Shown here one piece after another: positions 49,866 to 62,934 of a stretch of DNA of 64,000 bases (positions are counted from its first letter, which is position 1; each line of letters opens with the position of its first letter). A model generated the notes under the pieces. The model was not told the origin of the DNA. It did no database searches and worked only from the letters and a program-made list of their open reading frames with translations. The DNA comes from Staphylococcus nepalensis. Its GTDB lineage: Bacteria > Bacillota > Bacilli > Staphylococcales > Staphylococcaceae. The stretch covers positions 26,678 through 90,677 of the forward strand of contig NZ_BMCF01000010.1 in the NCBI RefSeq assembly GCF_014635045.1. Reading direction: 5' to 3'. Position numbers and translations under genes: made by a program.

Positions 49866-50033
49866 TAGCTTATACTCTAATTTAATAAAGATATCAAAGC
49901 GTTCTAGTCGATAAATAGACTTGAATATACTGCGATATTATCAATAGATAACTGGTGTAAAAATGTGCTTATACTAAACCTTGAAGTTAATTTAGATTTC
50001 AGTATACGTCTATTTTAATGTGATAACATCAGC

Positions 50034-51272
50034 TTATTTAATTGCTTTATTACTAATGTCTTTGCGATAAAATAACGCTTCACTTTTTATTTTTTCTACA
50101 GCCTTATATGCATTTGCTTTCGCACTAACGATATCATGGCCCTCTCCGAGTGCTAATATAACACGGCCACCACTTGTAACGAAGTTATCTTTATCTTTTT
50201 TTAGACCACTAACAAAATAATTTCCATCTAAATTAAACCCAGACACTATTTTACCTTTTTCGTATTTACCTGGGTAGCCCTTTGAAGCAAGCATTACACC
50301 TACGATAGACGCATCTTTCCATTTAAATGTAATTTCTCTTTTAGCTTCTAAATCTAAAATATGTTGCATTAAATCGCTTTCCATTCGGGTTAGCAATACT
50401 TGCGCTTCTGGATCACCAAACCTCGCATTAAATTCGATTACTTTTGGGCCTTCATTTGTTAAAATCACGCCAATATAAAGTACACCGAAGAACATGTACC
50501 CTTCTTTATACATTGCTTGTGCGATAGGTTGAGCAATCTCTTGATTTGTACGTTCAAGTATCTTCTGATCGATATGTGGTACTGGGCAATAAGCGCCCAT
50601 TCCACCAGTATTTGGCCCTTTATCTTCATCAAATGCGCGTTTATGGTCTTGTGCAATACAATCGAATGGCACGACATAATCGCCGTTTACAAACGTCATT
50701 AATGAAAATTCTTCGCCTTCTAGGAATTGTTCAAAGACCACTGTACCTAACTCTTGTGAGTACAATAAATGAACCGCTTCAACCGCTTCCTCGTAATTTT
50801 CTGCAATAATAACACCCTTGCCTGCTGCTAAACCATCTTTCTTTAATACAACTGGGTATTCGCATGTTTCAATATATTGTAATGCATCAAACTTATTCGT
50901 GATTTCTTTATATTCTGCAGTAGGAATATTATATTTTTCCATTAACTGCTTTGCGAATAATTTTGAACCTTCAATCTGTGCTGCTGCTTTATTTGGACCA
51001 AACACTTTGATTTGTTTTGCCTGTAATTTGTCAGCTAAGCCATCCGTTAAAGGTTGTTCTGGTCCTATAATAACCCATGAAATGTTGTTTTCGTTAGCAA
51101 ATTCGACAATTCGGTCATGTTCTGTTTCTGCTATTTCACTATGAACCTCTGCAATGTCTGACATTGCATCATTACCTGGAATTGCAAAAATTTTATTTAC
51201 TAGTGAAGATTGGTTTAACTTATGCACTAAGATATGTTCTCTTCCACCTGTGCCAATAACTAGTACTTTCAT
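50034..51272 (-). CDS. purD: Phosphoribosylamine-glycine ligase (GAR synthetase)
   Basis: This 412-residue ATP-grasp enzyme joins glycine to phosphoribosylamine, step 2 of purine synthesis. Features: [19 protein letters not shown] start, the ATP-grasp loop [14 protein letters not shown] (about 145-158), [14 protein letters not shown] and [14 protein letters not shown]. Last gene of the pur operon. The ATG at 51272 has GGAGG about 11 bases ahead; an in-frame TTG six codons earlier overlaps that site. Confidence 0.96.
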   Translation of the reverse strand: MKVLVIGTGGREHILVHKLNQSSLVNKIFAIPGNDAMSDIAEVHSEIAETEHDRIVEFANENNISWVIIGPEQPLTDGLADKLQAKQIKVFGPNKAAAQIEGSKLFAKQLMEKYNIPTAEYKEITNKFDALQYIETCEYPVVLKKDGLAAGKGVIIAENYEEAVEAVHLLYSQELGTVVFEQFLEGEEFSLMTFVNGDYVVPFDCIAQDHKRAFDEDKGPNTGGMGAYCPVPHIDQKILERTNQEIAQPIAQAMYKEGYMFFGVLYIGVILTNEGPKVIEFNARFGDPEAQVLLTRMESDLMQHILDLEAKREITFKWKDASIVGVMLASKGYPGKYEKGKIVSGFNLDGNYFVSGLKKDKDNFVTSGGRVILALGEGHDIVSAKANAYKAVEKIKSEALFYRKDISNKAIK

Positions 51273-51295
51273 AAATGGTTTTGCCTCCAATGTAT

Positions 51296-52774
51296 TTAGT
51301 GTTTAAAATGCCTAACGCCAGTAGTTACCATTGCTATACCATGTTTATTTGCCATATCAATTGAATCTTGATCTTTAATAGACCCGCCCGGTTGTATGAT
51401 TGCTTTAATACCATGTTGTGCTGCAAGTTCAACTGTATCATCCATTGGGAAAAATCCATCTGATACCATAACGACTTTGTCATTTATCTCAATCGCACGC
51501 TCAATAGCGATTTTAGCTGAACCTACACGATTCATTTGACCAGCGCCAATACCAACTGTTTGTTTATTGTTACATAAAATAATTGCATTACTTTTAACAG
51601 ATGCGATGACTTTCCATCCAAGTAACATCGCATCCCATTGTGCCTCAGTAGGAGTGGCTTCAGTAACAACAGTCAAATCATTACGATGAACCACGACATT
51701 ATCTTTATCTTGTACTAAATAACCACCAGAAACAGAAACAATCTCTTCTTCATTATTGTCAATTGTCATGTTAATTTCTAATAGCCTTATATTTTTCTTC
51801 TTACTTAAAATTTCTAACGCTTCTTGTGTGAAATGAGGTGCAATAATCACTTCTAGGAATATGCTGTGTAACGTTTCTGCCAATTTAGTATCAACACTTC
51901 TATTTAAAGCTACAATACCGCCAAAAATAGATTGGCTATCTGCTTCAAAAGCATATTGATATGCTTCAAATATTGTTTCACCAACGCCTACGCCGCAAGG
52001 ATTCATATGTTTAACTGCTACGGCTGCTGGCGTTTCAAATTGCTTAACAAGTGAAAGCGCTGCATCAGCATCTTTGATATTATTGTAACTCAATTGTTTG
52101 CCATGTAATTGCTTAGCGCCACCTAGTGTGTGATTAGCTTCAGACGTGCGAACAAAAGATGCTTTTTGTTGTGGGTTTTCACCATATCTTAAACTTTCTT
52201 TATTATTTTTAAAGAAGTCAACTATTGCAGTATCATATTGATTTGTATGTTCAAACACCTTAATCATTAATGATTTTCTATAAGACTCATCTAATTGATT
52301 TACTTTCAATTTTTCGATAACTTCATTATAGTCTGCTGGATGTACAACAGTAGTTACATGTTTATAGTTTTTAGCTGCCGCACGCAACATAGTAGGACCA
52401 CCAATATCTATATTTTCGATTGCCTCTTCTTCTGTAACATCTGGTTTAGCAACCGTTTCTTTAAATGGATATAAGTTAACCACAACGATATCTATCAAAT
52501 CAATGTGCTGTTCTCTGAGTTGTTCTAAATGTTCTGGTTTATCACGATCTGCTAAGATACCACCATGAACAGCCGGGTGTAGTGTTTTTACTCGACCATC
52601 CATAATTTCATCGAAATGCGTTAATTCAGAAATAGATTTGACTGTAATATTCGCTTCAACTAAAGTGCGCATTGTACCACCAGTTGAATATAACTCATAT
52701 CCTAATTGTTGTAATGATTGAGCAAATGCGACAATGCCCGTTTTATTAGATACACTTAAAATTGCCTTTTTCAT
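51296..52774 (-). CDS. purH: Bifunctional AICAR transformylase / IMP cyclohydrolase
   Basis: This 492-residue enzyme catalyses the last two steps to IMP. The N-terminal IMP cyclohydrolase (MGS-like fold, about 1-195) has [13 protein letters not shown] and [19 protein letters not shown]. The C-terminal transformylase has the catalytic [13 protein letters not shown] (Lys-His pair) and [14 protein letters not shown]. It needs 10-formyl-THF, supplied through FolD encoded divergently at the other end of the operon. The ATG at 52774 follows GAGGTG. Confidence 0.97.
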   Translation of the reverse strand: MKKAILSVSNKTGIVAFAQSLQQLGYELYSTGGTMRTLVEANITVKSISELTHFDEIMDGRVKTLHPAVHGGILADRDKPEHLEQLREQHIDLIDIVVVNLYPFKETVAKPDVTEEEAIENIDIGGPTMLRAAAKNYKHVTTVVHPADYNEVIEKLKVNQLDESYRKSLMIKVFEHTNQYDTAIVDFFKNNKESLRYGENPQQKASFVRTSEANHTLGGAKQLHGKQLSYNNIKDADAALSLVKQFETPAAVAVKHMNPCGVGVGETIFEAYQYAFEADSQSIFGGIVALNRSVDTKLAETLHSIFLEVIIAPHFTQEALEILSKKKNIRLLEINMTIDNNEEEIVSVSGGYLVQDKDNVVVHRNDLTVVTEATPTEAQWDAMLLGWKVIASVKSNAIILCNNKQTVGIGAGQMNRVGSAKIAIERAIEINDKVVMVSDGFFPMDDTVELAAQHGIKAIIQPGGSIKDQDSIDMANKHGIAMVTTGVRHFKH

Positions 52775-52789
52775 TTTTATTGGCACCTC

Positions 52790-53356
52790 TTATTGAATAA
52801 TTTTCGAAATAACTTCTGGATATAATGTATGTTCTAATGCTTTAATTCTTGTTTCTAATTGCTCTTTTGTGTCGCCCGGTTTAATATCACATGTACGTTG
52901 TTCAATAATTTCTCCTGTATCCATCCCACTGTCTACATAATGTACTGTCGTACCTGTAATACTTTCTCCACTATTTAAAGCTTGCCCAACCGCATCTTTG
53001 CCACGATATTTGGGCAATAGTGAAGGATGAATGTTAATAATACGTTTTGGATACGCGTTTAAGATGTTTGCGCCGATTAATTTCATATATCCCGCTAAAA
53101 CGATCCATTCTACCTTTTCAGCAGTTAACCATTCTATTATTTTACGTTCATAATCTGCTTTAGAATCAAAATTTTTAAGTTCGTTAATATGTACATCTAA
53201 ATTGTACTTTCTTGCACGCTCTATACAATAAGCATCCACTCTATCTGTATATAAAGCAGTCACTTCAATTTGAGGTAATTTGCCTGCTACAACTTGCGAC
53301 ATGATACTTTCAAAATTACTTCCTGATCCTGAAGCAAAAATGGCTATGTTAGTCAC
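52790..53356 (-). CDS. purN: Phosphoribosylglycinamide formyltransferase
   Basis: This 188-residue enzyme adds a formyl group from 10-formyl-THF to GAR. Visible: [16 protein letters not shown] (substrate loop), the catalytic [20 protein letters not shown] motif with Asn-His, and [17 protein letters not shown] with the catalytic Asp. Begins two bases after purM and ends three bases before the purH ribosome-site region. Confidence 0.96.
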   Translation of the reverse strand: MTNIAIFASGSGSNFESIMSQVVAGKLPQIEVTALYTDRVDAYCIERARKYNLDVHINELKNFDSKADYERKIIEWLTAEKVEWIVLAGYMKLIGANILNAYPKRIINIHPSLLPKYRGKDAVGQALNSGESITGTTVHYVDSGMDTGEIIEQRTCDIKPGDTKEQLETRIKALEHTLYPEVISKIIQ

Positions 53357-53358
53357 TT

Positions 53359-54387
53359 TTATACCCCCATTAAGCGAATTGGCTCTTCGCCTTTAACTAT
53401 TTCTCCGATTTTATAAGCATTTATCTGTTCGGCTTTTAATGCATCCAACACTTTAGATTCATCCTGAGCATCTACAATTAATGTAAAACCGATACCCATA
53501 TTAAACACGTTATACATTTCTTCTTTTGTTATATCACCCTGGTTTTGTAGCCATTCGAATATTTTCGGCGTCGGGAACTGCGTTACGTCAATCATTGCAG
53601 TTACACCGTTTGGCAATGCTCTAGGTATATTCTCAATAAATCCGCCACCAGTGATGTGTGTCATGGCATGTATTTGTATTTGTTTTTTTACTGTTAATAC
53701 AGGTTTGACATACAAGCGTGTAGGTTCTAGAAAAACATCTAAATACGTGCGATCCACATCAAATTTATCTTGTAAATTAACACCAGATTTTTTAATGATA
53801 TTTCTAACTAAACTGTAACCATTTGAATGTATCCCACTCGATTCAAGTCCAATAATCACATGACCTGGTTTTACCGTAGAACCATCTATATAAGCCTCTT
53901 TTTCAACTGCACCTACTGCAAAGCCAGCTAAATCATATTCACCTTCGTGATACATTTCTCCCATTTCTGCAGTTTCACCGCCGATAAGCGCTGTATTCGT
54001 TTCTTCACAACCGTCGCTAACCCCTTTGACGATTTGTTCTATCACTTCTGGAATTACTTTGTTTGTAGCAATATAATCTAAAAAATATAAAGGTTCTGCA
54101 CCAGTCGTTAAAATATCGTTAACGCACATCGCAACTGCATCGATACCAATCGTATCGTGTTTGTCATTATCAATTGCTAACTTTAATTTAGTACCAACGC
54201 CATCGGTACCTGAAACGAGTAACGGCGCTTTCATATTTAATTGAGATAAATCAAACGTAGCACCAAAACCGCCCAATCCACCTAATACTTCTTTTCGCAT
54301 TGTTCTTTGAACGTGACTTGACATACGTTCAACTGCTTCATATCCTGCGTTAATATCAACACCTGCTTGTTGGTATGCTTTAGACAT
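53359..54387 (-). CDS. purM: Phosphoribosylformylglycinamidine cyclo-ligase (AIR synthetase)
   Basis: This 342-residue PurM-family ATP-dependent cyclase makes aminoimidazole ribotide. Key parts: [14 protein letters not shown] (nucleotide loop), [20 protein letters not shown], and [21 protein letters not shown]. The N-terminal [12 protein letters not shown] is the usual substrate-closing segment. It overlaps the purF end by eight bases. Confidence 0.96.
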   Translation of the reverse strand: MSKAYQQAGVDINAGYEAVERMSSHVQRTMRKEVLGGLGGFGATFDLSQLNMKAPLLVSGTDGVGTKLKLAIDNDKHDTIGIDAVAMCVNDILTTGAEPLYFLDYIATNKVIPEVIEQIVKGVSDGCEETNTALIGGETAEMGEMYHEGEYDLAGFAVGAVEKEAYIDGSTVKPGHVIIGLESSGIHSNGYSLVRNIIKKSGVNLQDKFDVDRTYLDVFLEPTRLYVKPVLTVKKQIQIHAMTHITGGGFIENIPRALPNGVTAMIDVTQFPTPKIFEWLQNQGDITKEEMYNVFNMGIGFTLIVDAQDESKVLDALKAEQINAYKIGEIVKGEEPIRLMGV

Positions 54388-55867
54388 TTAAATTACCCTC
54401 TCTATCAAAGTATTGTTTATGATTTGCTAAATATTCTTTTTGGCGTTCGCTTAAATTTTCAAGATAATCTTTTTCATAATCATAAAGACCAGCAGGGTAA
54501 TCACCAGTAAAGCTTTCCACACATAGCCCCTTGTATGGCGCGTCTACTTCAAGGCCGATAGAATCGATTAAGCCATCTACTGTTAAATAAGCTAAAGAGT
54601 CAGACCCAATGTGATTACTAATTTCTTCTGGTGATTTGTTCGCTGATATAAGTTCAGCTGTTGTTGAGACATCTATGCCATAAAAACTTGGAAACATAAA
54701 CTCAGGAGAAGCGATACGTACATGCACTTCATTTGCGCCAGAATCTTTAAGCATCTGAACGATGCGTTTACTTGTAGTACCTCTTACAATTGAATCATCT
54801 ACCAGTACAATATTTTTGCCTTGCACAATATCTTTTACAGCTGATAATTTAACTCTCACGCCTTGTTCGCGTAACTCTTGTGTCGGTTGAATAAACGTGC
54901 GTGCTACATATTGATTTTTCACTAAGCCCATTTCATAAGGTAAACCACTCTGCTCAGCATAACCTGAGGCTGCTGAAAGCGAGGAATTGGGGACGCCAAT
55001 AACCATGTCTGCATTTTCAACTGGGCTTTCTAAAGCTAATTGCTTACCTGATTGTTTTCGGATTGCATGAACATTTTTTCCTGCGATGGTAGAATCTGGT
55101 CTAGCAAAATAAATATATTCCATAGCTGATATTGCTGTATTTGTATGTCTCGTATATGATTCCACGCGAATACCTTCGTCGTCGATAACAACATATTCAC
55201 CAGCATGAATATCTCTCACAAACTCTGCACCTAAAACATCAATAGCGCATGTCTCACTTGCAAGGATATATGAGCCTGTTTTCATCTTGCCTACTACTAA
55301 TGGTCGGATAGCATTTGGATCAACAGCACCATATAAAGCATCTTTTGTTAACAATGCAAATGTAAAACCACCTTTGATTTTACGTAAACTCTCTTGTAAT
55401 GCCGCTTCAAATGTAGGCGCTTTACTTCTACGAATTAAATGCATAATTACTTCTGTATCTGATGAAGAATGGAAAATAGAACCTTGATGTTCAAGCGATC
55501 TTCTTAAACTTTGTGCGTTAATTAAGTTTCCGTTATGACAAACTGCAACGCTCATATCGTAAAAATGATATAAAAATGGTTGAATATTTTCTATACCTTT
55601 ATTACCTGATGTTGCATATCGTACATGGCCAATCGCATGTTGATAGGATTTAAATGATTCTAATTGTGTGTCTGAAATAGCCTCAGTCAAAAGACCAAGT
55701 CCTCTTTCTCCAATAAGTGTCTCTCCATTTGAACACACCATTCCTGCGCCCTCTTGACCTCTATGTTGTAAACTATGTAGCCCCATATAAGTCAGTTGTG
55801 CTGCTTCATGGTGATTCCAGATGCCAAAAACACCACACTCTTCGTTTAATCCGTTGTAGTCATACAT
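54380..55867 (-). CDS. purF: Amidophosphoribosyltransferase
   Basis: This 495-residue enzyme catalyses the first committed step, PRPP plus glutamine to phosphoribosylamine. A short propeptide ([10 protein letters not shown]) precedes catalytic Cys11 in CGVFGIW. The glutaminase domain continues with [13 protein letters not shown], and the PRTase domain carries the PRPP loop [20 protein letters not shown]. The start overlaps the purL end by 22 bases. Confidence 0.96.
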   Translation of the reverse strand: MYDYNGLNEECGVFGIWNHHEAAQLTYMGLHSLQHRGQEGAGMVCSNGETLIGERGLGLLTEAISDTQLESFKSYQHAIGHVRYATSGNKGIENIQPFLYHFYDMSVAVCHNGNLINAQSLRRSLEHQGSIFHSSSDTEVIMHLIRRSKAPTFEAALQESLRKIKGGFTFALLTKDALYGAVDPNAIRPLVVGKMKTGSYILASETCAIDVLGAEFVRDIHAGEYVVIDDEGIRVESYTRHTNTAISAMEYIYFARPDSTIAGKNVHAIRKQSGKQLALESPVENADMVIGVPNSSLSAASGYAEQSGLPYEMGLVKNQYVARTFIQPTQELREQGVRVKLSAVKDIVQGKNIVLVDDSIVRGTTSKRIVQMLKDSGANEVHVRIASPEFMFPSFYGIDVSTTAELISANKSPEEISNHIGSDSLAYLTVDGLIDSIGLEVDAPYKGLCVESFTGDYPAGLYDYEKDYLENLSERQKEYLANHKQYFDREGNLNV

Positions 55868-58035
55868 TTAGGAATAGCTCCTTCCCATAGTTCATTCAAT
55901 TCATTAACATCACGTGTTACTTTAGTATTTTTGTTAGAAACTACAAATTTTCCATCTTGTGTAAATGACCCAACCTTGATTGCGCAATCAAGATCTAATG
56001 ATTGGTTCTCTTTTACGGAAACAATATAACGCCCTTGCGTTTCGCTGAACAGTTGTTCATTCGTAAGCGCTAGTTCTACTTCTAGCCCTAATTGATAATG
56101 CGCACTTAAACGAGCAAACGTCATTAATAATCCGCCTTTTCCAACTGTTTGAACATGAGAAGCTACACCGTTACGAATTGCAGTTTTAATTGCTTCACCT
56201 TTACGTACCTCACCTGATAAATCTATCGCTTCAAATTCATGATTTACTTTACTATATAGCAATTTCTCAATTTGACTGCCACCAAAATCATCATTTGTAT
56301 CACCCACGATATAAAGTGTGTCGCCTGCTTTTGGTGAGAAATCAGTTAAATAATCAATGTCTTCAATTAATCCAACCATACCAACTACTGGTGTTGGGAA
56401 TATTGACGTTTCTTTTGTTTCATTATAAAGTGAAACATTTCCAGACACTACTGGCGTACTCAATATTTCACAAGCTTCTGACATACCTTTTGTAGAATCA
56501 GCTAATTGTTGATAAATTTCCTTTTTCTCTGGCGAACCGTAATTTAGGCAATCAGTCATAGCTAAAGGCGTAGCACCAACAGAAATTAAATTGCGATACG
56601 CTTCTGCAACAACCATTTTCCCCCCTTCATAAGGGTTGTTGAACACATAACGCGCTTCACCGTCAATCGTAGATGCGATTGCTTTATTAGTGCCTTCTAC
56701 TCGAACTACAGATGATTGTAATCCTGGTTTCACAATTGTATTAGCACCGACTTGTTGATCATATTGTTCATATAAATATCGCTTTGAAGCAATCGTTGGA
56801 TGTTGTAATAAACGTTCAAATACATCTTCTACATCAATATGACTGTAATCATTCTTACTAGCATTATATTGTGGCGCTACTCCTTCTAAGACATAAACAG
56901 GCGCTTCATCAGATAAAGGTTGAACAGGTATATCAGCGAAAACGTCGCCTTTATATGTAAGTACAAAACGATCTGTATCTGTCACCTCTCCAATTACAGC
57001 GCTATCTAATTCATGTTTATCAAAAAGGTCTAAGAATTTGTCTTCCGTACCTTTTTCTACTACTATAAGCATGCGTTCTTGTGTTTCTGATAACATCATT
57101 TCATACGGAGAAATACCTTGTTCTCTCGTTGGCACCTTCTCTAGTTGTAAATGTAAACCGCTACCACCTTTTGCTGCCATTTCTGAAGAAGATGACGTCA
57201 AACCGGCTGCTCCCATGTCTTGGATACCTACCAATTCTTCGAAAGTTATCGCTTCTAAAGTTGCTTCCATTAATTTTTTACCAACAAATGGATCACCAAT
57301 TTGTACTGAAGGTCGCTTACTTTCACTATCTTCACTTAATTCTTCAGATGCAAAAGTTGCCCCGTGAATACCATCACGTCCTGTTTTTAATCCAACATAG
57401 ATAACTGAATTTCCGTTACCTTTAGCGGTGCCTTTTTGAATTTTATCGTGGTCAATAATACCTACACACATAGCATTTACCAATGGATTACCATCATATC
57501 TGTCGTCAAACTCTATTTCACCAGCTGTTGTTGGTATGCCAATACAGTTACCATAACCACCAATGCCAGCTACCACACCACGTAATAAGCGACGATTTTG
57601 CTTTTCTGTTAATTCGCCAAAACGTAAGCTATTTAACAAATTAATTGGTCTAGCGCCGATTGAAACAATATCTCTGATAATACCCCCAACACCAGTGGCA
57701 GCACCTTGATACGGTTCTACAGCTGATGGATGGTTATGAGATTCAACTTTGAAAACTACCGCTTGATTATCCCCGATATCAACGACACCAGCACCTTCAC
57801 CAGGCCCCATTAATACATGTTCCCCTGATGTTGGGAATTGAGTTAAAAACGGCTTAGAATGTTTATACGAACAATGTTCACTCCACATTACAGAAAAAAT
57901 ACCAATTTCAGTAAAATTTGGCTCACGTCCTAAAATTTCACAAACTTTGTCGTATTCTGCCTCTGACAAGCCCATATCTTTGTATAATTTTTCTAATTTA
58001 ATTTCTTCAACACTCGGTTCGATAAACTTAGACAT
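55846..58035 (-). CDS. purL: Phosphoribosylformylglycinamidine synthase subunit II
   Basis: This 729-residue small-type PurL forms the FGAM synthase with PurQ and PurS. Motifs: [15 protein letters not shown] near the N terminus (catalytic His), [20 protein letters not shown], and [20 protein letters not shown]. Start ATG at 58035 overlaps the purQ end by eight bases. Confidence 0.97.
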   Translation of the reverse strand: MSKFIEPSVEEIKLEKLYKDMGLSEAEYDKVCEILGREPNFTEIGIFSVMWSEHCSYKHSKPFLTQFPTSGEHVLMGPGEGAGVVDIGDNQAVVFKVESHNHPSAVEPYQGAATGVGGIIRDIVSIGARPINLLNSLRFGELTEKQNRRLLRGVVAGIGGYGNCIGIPTTAGEIEFDDRYDGNPLVNAMCVGIIDHDKIQKGTAKGNGNSVIYVGLKTGRDGIHGATFASEELSEDSESKRPSVQIGDPFVGKKLMEATLEAITFEELVGIQDMGAAGLTSSSSEMAAKGGSGLHLQLEKVPTREQGISPYEMMLSETQERMLIVVEKGTEDKFLDLFDKHELDSAVIGEVTDTDRFVLTYKGDVFADIPVQPLSDEAPVYVLEGVAPQYNASKNDYSHIDVEDVFERLLQHPTIASKRYLYEQYDQQVGANTIVKPGLQSSVVRVEGTNKAIASTIDGEARYVFNNPYEGGKMVVAEAYRNLISVGATPLAMTDCLNYGSPEKKEIYQQLADSTKGMSEACEILSTPVVSGNVSLYNETKETSIFPTPVVGMVGLIEDIDYLTDFSPKAGDTLYIVGDTNDDFGGSQIEKLLYSKVNHEFEAIDLSGEVRKGEAIKTAIRNGVASHVQTVGKGGLLMTFARLSAHYQLGLEVELALTNEQLFSETQGRYIVSVKENQSLDLDCAIKVGSFTQDGKFVVSNKNTKVTRDVNELNELWEGAIPKCMTTTD

Positions 58036-58699
58036 TTTGTTCCCTCCAACTATTCACCATTGCTTCAAATAATCTTACGCCACTGTCTGTTCCTAATATA
58101 GTTTCAATTGCACGTTCAGGATGAGGCATCATCCCACAAACATTACCTTTTTCATTTACAATTCCTGCAATATCATTATACGAACCATTTGGATTATCCA
58201 TATATTTTAAAATAATTTGATTATTCGCTTCTAATTTGTCATACATTTCAGATGTGCAGTAGTAATGTCCTTCGCCATGTGCTACTGGATAAACAACAAC
58301 CTCATTCTCACTATATAAATTTGTATATGGCGTTTGGTTATTAACCACTTTCAAAGACTCATTTCGGCTTACAAATAAATGTGAATCATTGTGCAATAAA
58401 GCGCCAGGGAGTAAACCAATTTCAGTAAGTATTTGGAAACCATTGCAAACACCTAATACTGGTTTACCTTCTTCTGCAAAACGTTTCACTTCTTCAGTAA
58501 TAGGAGCGACACTTGCCATGGCACCTGATCGTAAGTAGTCACCAAATGAAAAGCCTCCAGGAATAAGCACACCATCATACCCCTCTAACGATATATTCCT
58601 ATAATCTACATACTCCGCTTGGACTCCTGATTTTACTGCTGCATTATACATATCTCTATCACAATTGGAACCTGGAAATTTTAGCACTGCAAATTTCAT
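58028..58699 (-). CDS. purQ: Phosphoribosylformylglycinamidine synthase subunit I (glutaminase)
   Basis: This 223-residue class I glutamine amidotransferase supplies ammonia to PurL. Catalytic Cys in [13 protein letters not shown] and the His-Glu pair in [10 protein letters not shown]. Overlaps purS by one base (TAATG). Confidence 0.96.
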   Translation of the reverse strand: MKFAVLKFPGSNCDRDMYNAAVKSGVQAEYVDYRNISLEGYDGVLIPGGFSFGDYLRSGAMASVAPITEEVKRFAEEGKPVLGVCNGFQILTEIGLLPGALLHNDSHLFVSRNESLKVVNNQTPYTNLYSENEVVVYPVAHGEGHYYCTSEMYDKLEANNQIILKYMDNPNGSYNDIAGIVNEKGNVCGMMPHPERAIETILGTDSGVRLFEAMVNSWREQNV

Positions 58700-58959
58700 T
58701 ATGCTTTCTCTCCTTCTTCCAATACTTTATAGCTATATTCTTCAATTACTGTATTTGCAAATAGTTTTTCACTTAAAGTAGTAACAACGTTATGTACCGC
58801 AGCATCTGTCGCTTCATCTACTGTCATATATAGTACTTTACCAACACGAATATCATTCACTTGTGTGTAGCCTAAATCATGTACTGCACGATTTAACGCT
58901 TGTCCTTGTGTATCTAAAACCTGTGGTTGTAATGTGATATGCAATTCAATTGTCTTCAT
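58699..58959 (-). CDS. purS: Phosphoribosylformylglycinamidine synthase subunit PurS
   Basis: This 86-residue bridging subunit assembles the PurL-PurQ complex. Pattern: [20 protein letters not shown] and [16 protein letters not shown]. Encoded between purC and purQ as in other Firmicutes. Confidence 0.94.
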   Translation of the reverse strand: MKTIELHITLQPQVLDTQGQALNRAVHDLGYTQVNDIRVGKVLYMTVDEATDAAVHNVVTTLSEKLFANTVIEEYSYKVLEEGEKA

Positions 58960-58961
58960 TT

Positions 58962-59663
58962 TTAAAGTTCCTCCAATTTATTAAGAAAAGTTTGATAAGT
59001 TTCTATGATTGAGCCAGTATCCTCACGATAAACATCTTTATCGAAGTTAGTATCACTGTATTTATCCCAAATACGGCATGTGTCTGGTGAAATTTCATCT
59101 GCTAAAATAATTTGACCACTTTTATTTCGACCAAATTCTATTTTGAAATCGACCAATCTCAATTCCATTTCATCCATTAATTGAACTAACACAGCGTTTA
59201 TTGCTTTTGCTGCATTTTTTAATAATTCAATATCTTCTTCACTTGCTAAATGTAATAATTGGATATGATCTTCTGTAATTAAAGGATCATTTAAGTTGTC
59301 ATTCTTATAGAAGAATTCCACAAGCGGGCTTTCAAATTCATGTCCTTTTTCAAACCCTAAACGCTTAGTGATAGAACCTGCAGCGATATTTCTCACTACT
59401 ACTTCCAAAGGGATAATATCAACTGATTTTACAAGTTGCTCCGTTTCTGATGTCTGCTCGATAAAATGACTCTCTATACCACGTGCTTTAATAAAATTGA
59501 AGATTCTAGAAGTAATTTGATTATTCAAGCGTCCTTTACCTTCTATATAATCTTTTTTTGCACCATTACCTGCTGTCACTTCATCTTTATATTCGACACG
59601 AAGTACACCAGGTTGCTCTGTTGAAAAGATTCGTTTAGCTTTCCCTTCATATAATAAAGACAT
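58962..59663 (-). CDS. purC: SAICAR synthetase
   Basis: This 233-residue enzyme joins aspartate to CAIR with ATP. Visible: [20 protein letters not shown] start, [20 protein letters not shown] and the DFKIEFGR and [15 protein letters not shown] motifs. The ATG overlaps the purK stop. Confidence 0.96.
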   Translation of the reverse strand: MSLLYEGKAKRIFSTEQPGVLRVEYKDEVTAGNGAKKDYIEGKGRLNNQITSRIFNFIKARGIESHFIEQTSETEQLVKSVDIIPLEVVVRNIAAGSITKRLGFEKGHEFESPLVEFFYKNDNLNDPLITEDHIQLLHLASEEDIELLKNAAKAINAVLVQLMDEMELRLVDFKIEFGRNKSGQIILADEISPDTCRIWDKYSDTNFDKDVYREDTGSIIETYQTFLNKLEEL

Positions 59664-60796
59664 TATTTATGTCTCCCTTCAAAATGATTTAACAAAGCCT
59701 GTTCAGTTTGATCTACATCATTCGTTAGCATCGTGAGATGTCCCATTTTTCTATCAGGCTTACGGTTTATTTTTCCATATATGTGTACATGCCATTCAGG
59801 ATGGCCCCCAAACTCATTTTCTAGTAAATCTAAGTCTCTACCTAATAAGTTCATCATTACGCTAGGTTTTAATAAATTAATCTTTTCTGGTAGGCGTTGA
59901 CCTGTAACCGCCAATATATGTGTATCAAACTGCGAATAATCACACGCTTCTATGGAATAATGTCCAGAATTATGCGGTCGTGGTGCAATCTCGTTTACAA
60001 ATAAATGATTGTTTGAATCTATGAAAAATTCCACCGTAAATGTCCCAATAAAGTGTACATGTTCAATTATTTTTTCAACTTCATTTCGCGCCTCTTGTTC
60101 TTTTTGGACATCGACACGTGCAGGAACAATCGTCTTAAATAATATTTGATTTTGATGTTCATTCTCTTGTAGAGGAAAATAAGTAATTTGGTTATTATTA
60201 CCAATTGTTACTGTAAGCGAAACTTCCTTTTGCAAATCTAAAAATTGTTCAGCAACACATTCTTGCTTTTCAACTAATACTTTTGCTTTATTCAAATCTG
60301 ATTCATTAGTAATAAGTGCTTGACCTTTGCCATCATAACCACCAAATCTTGTTTTTATGATAAATGGAAAACCAATTTCTTCTATAGCACGAGTTAAATC
60401 ATTTGGGTCTGATAACTTTATAAATGGCGCTATTTGCGTTTGAGCATTTTGCAACGTTTGTTTTTCAACTAATCTATCTTGTAATAATTGAATCGCTTGG
60501 TAACCTTGAGGAATATTATATTTAGAGACTAGCGTTTGTAATTGACTAGCCGAGATATTTTCAAATTCATAAGTGATCACGTCAGACAATTCACCTAATT
60601 GCGCAAGTGATTGTTCGTCATCATAGTTGGCATTTATAAATTGATGTGCTACATATTGACACGGACAATTTTCATCAGGATCTAGCACAATGACTTTATA
60701 ACCCATCTTCTGTGCTGATAGTGCCATCATTTTCCCTAATTGTCCTCCACCGATAATGCCAATCGTTGATCCAAATGGTAATTTACTGAAGTTCAT
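59663..60796 (-). CDS. purK: N5-carboxyaminoimidazole ribonucleotide synthase
   Basis: This 377-residue ATP-grasp enzyme carboxylates AIR to N5-CAIR, which PurE then rearranges. [20 protein letters not shown] at the start, the ATP-grasp segment [14 protein letters not shown], and [17 protein letters not shown] near the C terminus. The ATG at 60796 lies inside the last codons of purE; a GTG four codons earlier is less likely. Confidence 0.96.
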   Translation of the reverse strand: MNFSKLPFGSTIGIIGGGQLGKMMALSAQKMGYKVIVLDPDENCPCQYVAHQFINANYDDEQSLAQLGELSDVITYEFENISASQLQTLVSKYNIPQGYQAIQLLQDRLVEKQTLQNAQTQIAPFIKLSDPNDLTRAIEEIGFPFIIKTRFGGYDGKGQALITNESDLNKAKVLVEKQECVAEQFLDLQKEVSLTVTIGNNNQITYFPLQENEHQNQILFKTIVPARVDVQKEQEARNEVEKIIEHVHFIGTFTVEFFIDSNNHLFVNEIAPRPHNSGHYSIEACDYSQFDTHILAVTGQRLPEKINLLKPSVMMNLLGRDLDLLENEFGGHPEWHVHIYGKINRKPDRKMGHLTMLTNDVDQTEQALLNHFEGRHK

Positions 60797-61265
60797 GTTG
60801 CATTTCACTCACTTTCTCAATCAGTGATTTTTCGTAATTTTCCAAATTCTTTTGGATATCTTTATTACCAATACTGAGCATTCTGGCAGCTAAAACACCT
60901 GCATTTTTAGCTCCTGCTTTACCTATAGCTGTTGTCGCAACTGGAATACCGCCTGGCATTTGTACAATAGACAAGAGAGAATCCAAACCTTTTAAACTTT
61001 TAGATTCAATTGGCACGCCTATGACTGGTAATGTTGTCATTGATGCAACCATACCTGGTAAATGTGCTGCACCACCTGCTCCAGCAATAATGACGTCGTA
61101 ACCATTATCTCTGGCTCCTTTAGAAAACTCATACATTAATTGAGGCGTACGATGTGCTGAAACTACTTTCTTTTCGTACGGTATTTCTAGTTGTTCTAAC
61201 ATTTGGCAACTTTCTTTCATAGTCTCCCAATCGGAAGAACTACCCATTATGACTACCACTTTCAA
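60783..61265 (-). CDS. purE: N5-CAIR mutase
   Basis: This 160-residue enzyme of class I PurE type has the phosphate-binding [22 protein letters not shown] (catalytic His) and [17 protein letters not shown]. The homologous start ([13 protein letters not shown]) is a TTG at 61265, with AAAGGGTG six bases upstream; length then equals the S. aureus enzyme. First gene of the eleven-gene pur operon, behind a PurR-type box. Confidence 0.95.
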   Translation of the reverse strand: MKVVVIMGSSSDWETMKESCQMLEQLEIPYEKKVVSAHRTPQLMYEFSKGARDNGYDVIIAGAGGAAHLPGMVASMTTLPVIGVPIESKSLKGLDSLLSIVQMPGGIPVATTAIGKAGAKNAGVLAARMLSIGNKDIQKNLENYEKSLIEKVSEMQHELQ

Positions 61266-61324
61266 AATGAACACCCTTTCAGAAATTTGAAATGTTATGA
61301 CTATTAGATGTATATTACAGATAT

Positions 61325-61353
61325 AGCATAACAACTAAAAAACGCTTTTTCAA
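61325..61353 (-). promoter_or_regulatory. Sigma-A promoter of the pur operon
   Basis: On the minus strand TTGAAA (61348-61353) and TATGCT (61325-61330) are 17 bases apart. The TTG start of purE is about 60 bases further on. Confidence 0.6.
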
Positions 61354-61355
61354 TC

Positions 61356-61375
61356 AAAAATCGAACTTTAAAGTT
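61356..61375. promoter_or_regulatory. PurBox-like site between purE and folD
   Basis: AAAAATCGAACTTTA (61356-61370) resembles the PurR recognition element (CGAAC core with AT-rich flanks), next to a second inverted half AAAGTT (61370-61375). It lies just above the purE -35 and also upstream of folD. PurR control is inferred. Confidence 0.55.
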
Positions 61376-61469
61376 AAAAAAACATTAAATTTACGTCTTT
61401 TGGTTGAAAAACGTGGTGTTATTTATGTTAAAGTTAAGTAAAGTTCATACATTGGAGGAGGATTTTTTC

Positions 61470-62327
61470 ATGGTCGCAAAAGTTTTAGACGGGAAACAAA
61501 TCGCAAAGGATTACAGACAAGGTCTAAAAGACCAAGTCGAAGCTTTACAAGCGAAGGGTTATACACCAAAATTATCAGTTATTCTTGTAGGTAATGATGG
61601 CGCAAGTCAAAGTTATGTGAATTCTAAAAAGAAAGCAGCAGAAAAGATCGGTATGATTTCAGAAATTGTACATTTAGATGAATCTGCTTCAGAAGAAAAA
61701 GTTTTAAGCGAACTTAAACGCTTAAATGAAGATGACAGTGTAAGTGGCATTTTAGTTCAAGTACCACTACCAGAACAAGTAAGTGAACAAAAAGTTTTAG
61801 AATCAATTAATCCAGCTAAGGATGTTGACGGGTTCCACCCTGAAAATATTGGTAAACTTTATATCGACCAACAGACTTTCGTTCCTTGTACCCCTCTAGG
61901 TATTATGGAATTACTAAACCATGCTGATATTGATTTAGAAGGAAAAGATGCAGTCGTCATTGGTCGTAGCCACATTGTTGGTCAGCCAGTATCGAAATTA
62001 TTATTACAAAAAAATGCTTCAGTTACGATTCTTCATTCAAGAACTAAAGACATGCATCAACATTTAAAAAATGCTGATGTTATCGTTAGTGCTGTAGGTC
62101 GTCCAGGGCTTGTAACTAAAGATGATGTAAAAGAAGGCGCAGTTGTTATCGACGTAGGAAACACACCGGATGAAAATGGCAAATTAAAAGGTGATATTGC
62201 ATACGATGAAGTTAAAGAAATAGCAGGTGCTATTACACCAGTTCCAGGTGGTGTTGGCCCTATGACGATTACAATGGTATTAAATAATACACTTATTGCA
62301 GAAAAAATGCGTAGAGGTATCGAATAA
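61470..62327 (+). CDS. folD: Bifunctional methylene-THF dehydrogenase/cyclohydrolase
   Basis: This 285-residue enzyme interconverts 5,10-methylene- and 10-formyl-THF with NADP+. Motifs: [20 protein letters not shown] (catalytic Lys/Tyr), [24 protein letters not shown], the Rossmann [17 protein letters not shown] and [14 protein letters not shown]. The ATG at 61470 follows GGAGGAGG; an in-frame TTG at 61404 is upstream but lacks a site. Divergent from the pur operon, whose PurH and PurN use 10-formyl-THF. Confidence 0.97.
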   Translation: MVAKVLDGKQIAKDYRQGLKDQVEALQAKGYTPKLSVILVGNDGASQSYVNSKKKAAEKIGMISEIVHLDESASEEKVLSELKRLNEDDSVSGILVQVPLPEQVSEQKVLESINPAKDVDGFHPENIGKLYIDQQTFVPCTPLGIMELLNHADIDLEGKDAVVIGRSHIVGQPVSKLLLQKNASVTILHSRTKDMHQHLKNADVIVSAVGRPGLVTKDDVKEGAVVIDVGNTPDENGKLKGDIAYDEVKEIAGAITPVPGGVGPMTITMVLNNTLIAEKMRRGIE

Positions 62328-62349
62328 TACGCTTTTTATTTGAATAAAA

Positions 62350-62391
62350 ATAAATGGGCCCGGGTCATAAATAATGCTTGGGCTCGTTTAT
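62350..62391 (+). terminator. Terminator of folD
   Basis: ATAAATGGGCCCGGGT (62350-62365) pairs over 16 positions with GCTTGGGCTCGTTTAT (62376-62391), including five G-U pairs. AT-rich DNA follows. Confidence 0.7.
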
Positions 62392-62934
62392 TATATAGAC
62401 AATAGATAACATACAAAGTGTCACTTCTAAATAACACTTTTAAAACATTAATTCTCTAAAGTGCGTTTTCTTTCATATCATTTTAAATTCTTATATGTTT
62501 AGATAACAGAAGTATTACAAATAAAAAATGTCAATTAACATATAATAAATGATTGACTTCTAACTAATTGATAATGAATATAGCAAAATGGCTTATAATT
62601 ATAGCCAGCGCAACTTTATATAAATTCACAGTAACGCATCTTGAAATATCTTTTTATAATAAATTCACTTCTATCTACTGAAAACTTACTAACATTACAA
62701 CACAGTTTTATAAACAGAATAATTATTTTCTTCTTATTAGATTCATATATGAACGTTTGCCAATTTCTATCACTATATGCGAATTATTACATTTAATTGA
62801 ATTTTTTCTGAAAATTATAACTGAATTTACACTTCTACGTTATATTAGGACTATAGTACGATGTTTTATCATCTAAAATAAAATATAGTGTAATTAAGAT
62901 AAAATTAAATGACGCTCATACGGAGGTTTACGTT
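62392..62934. other. Intergenic region upstream of the small secreted protein gene
   Basis: About 540 bases of very AT-rich DNA. No gene or remnant was recognised. Confidence 0.5.

Larger units (their letters stand above)
49597..50033. other. Region between convergent ykoC and purD
   Basis: It contains one terminator for each operon (49641-49679 plus; 49827-49865 minus) and no gene. Confidence 0.6.
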
